Of a stretch of 64,000 nucleotides of DNA, positions 61,292 to 64,000 are shown piece by piece (position 1 is the first letter of the stretch; the number at the start of each line of letters is the position of its first letter). The translations under genes and the position numbers were made by a program. Under the pieces are notes generated by a model. It was not told the DNA's origin. It saw only the letters and a program-made list of their open reading frames with translations, and ran no database searches. Source of the stretch: Gammaproteobacteria bacterium (GTDB lineage: Bacteria > Pseudomonadota > Gammaproteobacteria > Pseudomonadales > Azotimanducaceae); NCBI GenBank assembly GCA_007694905.1, contig REEU01000123.1, forward strand, positions 62,001 to 126,000. The letters run 5' to 3'.

Positions 61292-63328
61292 TTACCAGAT
61301 CAGCGGCTGCGCTTCGTTCTTCCAGAACAACCAACGACGCGTTTCCATGTGCTGGCTGTTGCCAATCTGATGAGGCGCTTGTTCGCCCGCGTTCATCTGA
61401 ACGATGGCAATGATGCCGGCATAGGTCGACACCACCAGCATCTCATCGTCGTCGGACAGATCGATGTCACCCACGGTCGAGCCGATGTGGAATTGCCACA
61501 GCGGCGTTCCTTCGGCGTCGAAGGCACGCACGTTGCCTCCCGCATCGCCGATGATGAAGGCGTTGCCGCGAGCGGTTCCGGCATAAACCCGTGCGCCCTC
61601 TTCCAAGTCGATGATGCGCGCATCATCCTGGTACTCATCCAACTTCAAGCCCGGCAGCAGGTCGATGGGCACGCCCAGGGTGCTGCCGCTATAAAAGTGG
61701 CAGGCATTGATGGCGACCATGGAGTCGTCGGCGTTGAACAGGGCGTAGTGGGGGTAGTCGCCGTCCGTGGCGATCTTGCCGGCGATCTTCAGACGCGCGT
61801 CGAAGATCAGGTGCGCGCTGTCCTGTGCGCCGACAGCGATCCATTTGCCGTCATGAGACACCGCACCGTGCTCCATCGACAGCTCCACCGAAAGGGTCTC
61901 ATCCTCGCCTGCCTCGCGCAGCCACTCGAGGTCCGTCTGAAATTGTTCACCGGTGGGGAGGAGACGCGTCGCGTGGTCCGACTCGAGCACGAATACGCCC
62001 TGGCTGCTGACCAGCAGGACACGACTGCCATCAGGAAACGGGATGAGGCGTGACGGCGTCGGTGGCGCAGCGAGGGGCTCGATTTTTTCGCCATCCGGGA
62101 CCCCTTCAAGCCCGGTCGGCCACGGAAAGAAGCCTGTTTGGGGGCCACCCCAGCCTTCCTGCACTCGAACGCCATCCGAGGTCGCGATCGCAAAGTACTT
62201 CCGGTTCGGGCTGCGGCCAAAGAAGCCCACATCGTCCAGGGTCTGGACCGCGTCACCACGAATGTGAACCGTACTGCCCGGCTCAAAGGGCGCCCCAAGA
62301 CGGGCGACAATGGACTTGTCAGGCAGGACACACAGGACCGGAATCGATTGACCGTTGGCCTCGAGCAGCTCCACGAGCGGTTCATGCGCGGGTGGCCAGC
62401 GTTCCCGCAGGCCGTCGAGCTGGCCGCTCCGGTTCGCCTCACGCACCGCGGCCAGCGCGTCGTCGACAAGGTGGCTGCGGTCGGGTGACTTCGGCTCCGC
62501 GCCTGCTTGGTCCCATCCGACCTCGAGGCCACGCGCTACGAATGCGTTGATGGACGCCACATAGTCCAGGGTCTTGCGCCGCCATTCCTCCTGCTTCGAT
62601 CCATAGGTGGGCGCCTTGGAGGCTTCACCGGCCAGCGGCGCCTTGGCATCTGCAGATACCTCGGCACTACCAGGCGCGGACGCGGGCTCGCCGCGACCGG
62701 CCTCCCGGTTCATCGGTTCGAACCGGAGGCCCTGGAGATCATGGGCTGCGCAGAACTCGAGGAAGCTGGAACCGCTGTCGTCCGAAACACACAGTAACCA
62801 GAAGGAAAGTATGGGATCCCGATAAATCGTCCCGGGAACCAGGTTCTCACCCGTAAAGGCATAGCTCCGGTTCTCGAGCGGCCCGCGCATGTATGACCGC
62901 TCGCGGTCAATAGTTTCTGCGAAATGAAGGCAGTTGAACAACCATAGGGGCTTAACTGTGCTGTCGTTCAAGGTCAATCTGGCGGGCAAAAATTCGCCGT
63001 AGTGTCCAAAGACTGGCTCAAACAGGCTTCGGGTGCAGTCAGGCATGGCGAGAAAGCCGCCGGTCATTCCCAGGAAATCGCCCATGACCGGACGGGGCCT
63101 TTTGTCGTTCGTCAGTATCAGGTCGGGAGTGCTCCAGATATCGGACAGCGACTGGCCGCGGCCAATGACATCTCCGATTGCCAATCGCATCTCTCGTAAG
63201 AAGTCCCCCGAGGCGAAACCGGCCACCATCCACGGTTTGCCGTCCTCTCGGTCGTTGCCAGGCAGGATCTTATGGACCTTTGGATTCATGTGTAAGCACG
63301 TCTCCTCTCCGTTCTGTGCGATAAACAC
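61292..63328 (-). CDS. Imm11 (DUF1629)-like domain fused to a beta-propeller
   Basis: A 678-residue protein. The N-terminal part (about residues 40-190) resembles Imm11/DUF1629 immunity proteins: FLAMPDCTRSLFEPVFGHYG, EFLPARLTLN and WLFNCLHFAETIDRERSY. A charged Ala/Pro/Glu-rich linker follows (about 208-240), then a region of repeated strand blocks from about 330 to the end (FFGRSPNRKYFAIATSD, GAVSHDGKWIAVGAQDS, TVGDIDLSDDDEMLVVST) consistent with a WD40-like propeller. No signal peptide. No toxin gene is next to it. The internal ATG at 63289 is an alternative start. Function unknown. Confidence 0.65.
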   Translation of the reverse strand: MFIAQNGEETCLHMNPKVHKILPGNDREDGKPWMVAGFASGDFLREMRLAIGDVIGRGQSLSDIWSTPDLILTNDKRPRPVMGDFLGMTGGFLAMPDCTRSLFEPVFGHYGEFLPARLTLNDSTVKPLWLFNCLHFAETIDRERSYMRGPLENRSYAFTGENLVPGTIYRDPILSFWLLCVSDDSGSSFLEFCAAHDLQGLRFEPMNREAGRGEPASAPGSAEVSADAKAPLAGEASKAPTYGSKQEEWRRKTLDYVASINAFVARGLEVGWDQAGAEPKSPDRSHLVDDALAAVREANRSGQLDGLRERWPPAHEPLVELLEANGQSIPVLCVLPDKSIVARLGAPFEPGSTVHIRGDAVQTLDDVGFFGRSPNRKYFAIATSDGVRVQEGWGGPQTGFFPWPTGLEGVPDGEKIEPLAAPPTPSRLIPFPDGSRVLLVSSQGVFVLESDHATRLLPTGEQFQTDLEWLREAGEDETLSVELSMEHGAVSHDGKWIAVGAQDSAHLIFDARLKIAGKIATDGDYPHYALFNADDSMVAINACHFYSGSTLGVPIDLLPGLKLDEYQDDARIIDLEEGARVYAGTARGNAFIIGDAGGNVRAFDAEGTPLWQFHIGSTVGDIDLSDDDEMLVVSTYAGIIAIVQMNAGEQAPHQIGNSQHMETRRWLFWKNEAQPLIW

Positions 63329-63787
63329 ACCTGGGCATCCCGCCCGTTTCGACTGGCCTGCGAAAACTCCACGGATTTGAAATCAGGGCACAGGAAACAG
63401 TCCCGGCCGCGCTCATGCAGTACGTTCGGGCTGATTTCGAAGCTCGGGTCACTGCATCGACGCTATCGACTCTCAAGCACCCAGGGCCTGGACGCTCGAG
63501 CGTTCATTGGGCTTTTTAGTTTCCAATGACGACGGATGCGTCAATCTAGCAAGCAGCTCATATTACAACAAGGTATGCCAGAAACGCTGTACCGTGCAGG
63601 CGTCGGTGACGTTTCAGATCGATGTCGTTTGGGGCGGCGCCCTTCCGAGAATCGGCGCGTCCGCGCTGCGCGCGACCTGACGCTGTGACCACACGTCAGG
63701 TCAGCAACGGGAAGAGACAACAAAACAAAATCGGTGGGCGATGCCGCTGGGAGAGTGTGGACGCAAGGTCAACCATTTCCTCGACCA
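63329..63787. other. 459-base intergenic stretch without a recognisable gene
   Basis: No frame here has family features on either strand. A 60-codon minus-strand frame at 63541-63723 has Arg/Ser-rich, shadow-like composition. It separates the Imm11-propeller gene from the nucleotidyltransferase gene, both on the minus strand. I see no repeat, RNA gene or clear terminator. Confidence 0.3.
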
Positions 63788-64000
63788 TCAACGCAGCCAT
63801 GCTTCACGCTGCTGCTCGAGCATCCGCCGGCGCAGCGGTAGAAAGTCCTCCGCATCGGTAACCATGCGCGAGAGCAGTTCAGCGTAAGCCCGCTCCTCTT
63901 TGCAAAAGAGCCTGCGACCCCGCGTGAGCGCTTCACGGGTCACGAGAACTCCGGCGGTGCGCAAATCCACGAGATCCACGGCGCGCCCGCCGACGGCGGC
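63788..64000 (-). CDS. MntA-like nucleotidyltransferase, C-terminal part (start beyond window)
   Basis: The visible C-terminus reads VGGRAVDLVDLRTAGVLV, TREALTRGRRLFCKEERAYA and DAEDFLPLRRRMLEQQREAW, the usual end of MntA-type minimal nucleotidyltransferases, whose Asp and Leu-Arg in DLVDLR help fix the fold. In type VII toxin-antitoxin pairs, MntA adds AMP to a HEPN toxin and neutralises it. The HEPN gene is not visible downstream, so it would have to be upstream beyond the right edge, or the gene is solitary. Confidence 0.65.
   Translation of the reverse strand, partial: AAVGGRAVDLVDLRTAGVLVTREALTRGRRLFCKEERAYAELLSRMVTDAEDFLPLRRRMLEQQREAWLR

Noticed and set aside
1-64000. CRISPR arrays, prophage, integrase or insertion-sequence transposase
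   Set aside because: I found no direct-repeat array and no transposase, integrase or phage structural gene in any frame.

Overview
The window reads as a GC-rich chromosome from a gammaproteobacterium. The evidence is class-typical gene sets: lolCDE, uvrY-uvrC, a type-1 pyrF, nqrM-apbE, and a TtpC-type TonB system (DUF3450, TtpC, ExbB, ExbD, TonB, TPR). Many acyl-CoA dehydrogenases, short-chain dehydrogenases and a large TonB-dependent receptor suggest an aerobic heterotroph, but the sequence alone does not fix genus or family.

Layout. 1-6.5 kb: a partial comEC, a DUF2062 protein, the lolCDE lipoprotein-release operon and nqrM-apbE. 6.7-11.7 kb: a dienelactone-hydrolase-like enzyme, a heterodimeric ABC exporter and a small membrane protein. 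12-16 kb: two adjacent acyl-CoA dehydrogenases, a histidine phosphatase and an enoyl-CoA hydratase. 16-28.3 kb: an MFS transporter, a degenerate cyclase-FHA protein, uvrC/UDG/uvrY, glutaryl-CoA dehydrogenase diverging from another acyl-CoA dehydrogenase, a soluble histidine kinase with a small membrane partner, and pyrF. 28.4-32.1 kb: a PilZ protein behind a good sigma-54 promoter match, a DUF1631 protein and riboflavin synthase. 32.3-41.2 kb: the TonB energising operon diverging from a 1017-residue TonB-dependent receptor.

The most unusual part is 41.8-56.7 kb. All genes there lie on the plus strand and several overlap by a few bases. It holds a complete classical mevalonate pathway: HMG-CoA synthase, an HMG-CoA reductase fused in one reading frame to mevalonate kinase, phosphomevalonate kinase, diphosphomevalonate decarboxylase and type-1 IPP isomerase. 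These are interleaved with a squalene/hopanoid set. The mevalonate genes, squalene synthase and hpnH are intact. Squalene-hopene cyclase (two in-frame TGA codons plus a 3' frameshift), hpnG (TAG plus TGA) and the HpnN-type RND transporter (two frame changes) are broken, as is the neighbouring adenine phosphoribosyltransferase gene (about 100 bases lost). The simplest reading is a hopanoid branch that is decaying while isoprenoid precursor supply is kept.

56.7-64 kb: two short-chain dehydrogenases, a hotdog-fold protein and a HAD hydrolase, with a REP-like composite repeat at two sites. Then come a membrane-anchored thioredoxin, an Imm11-like/beta-propeller protein and the end of an MntA-like nucleotidyltransferase cut by the window edge.
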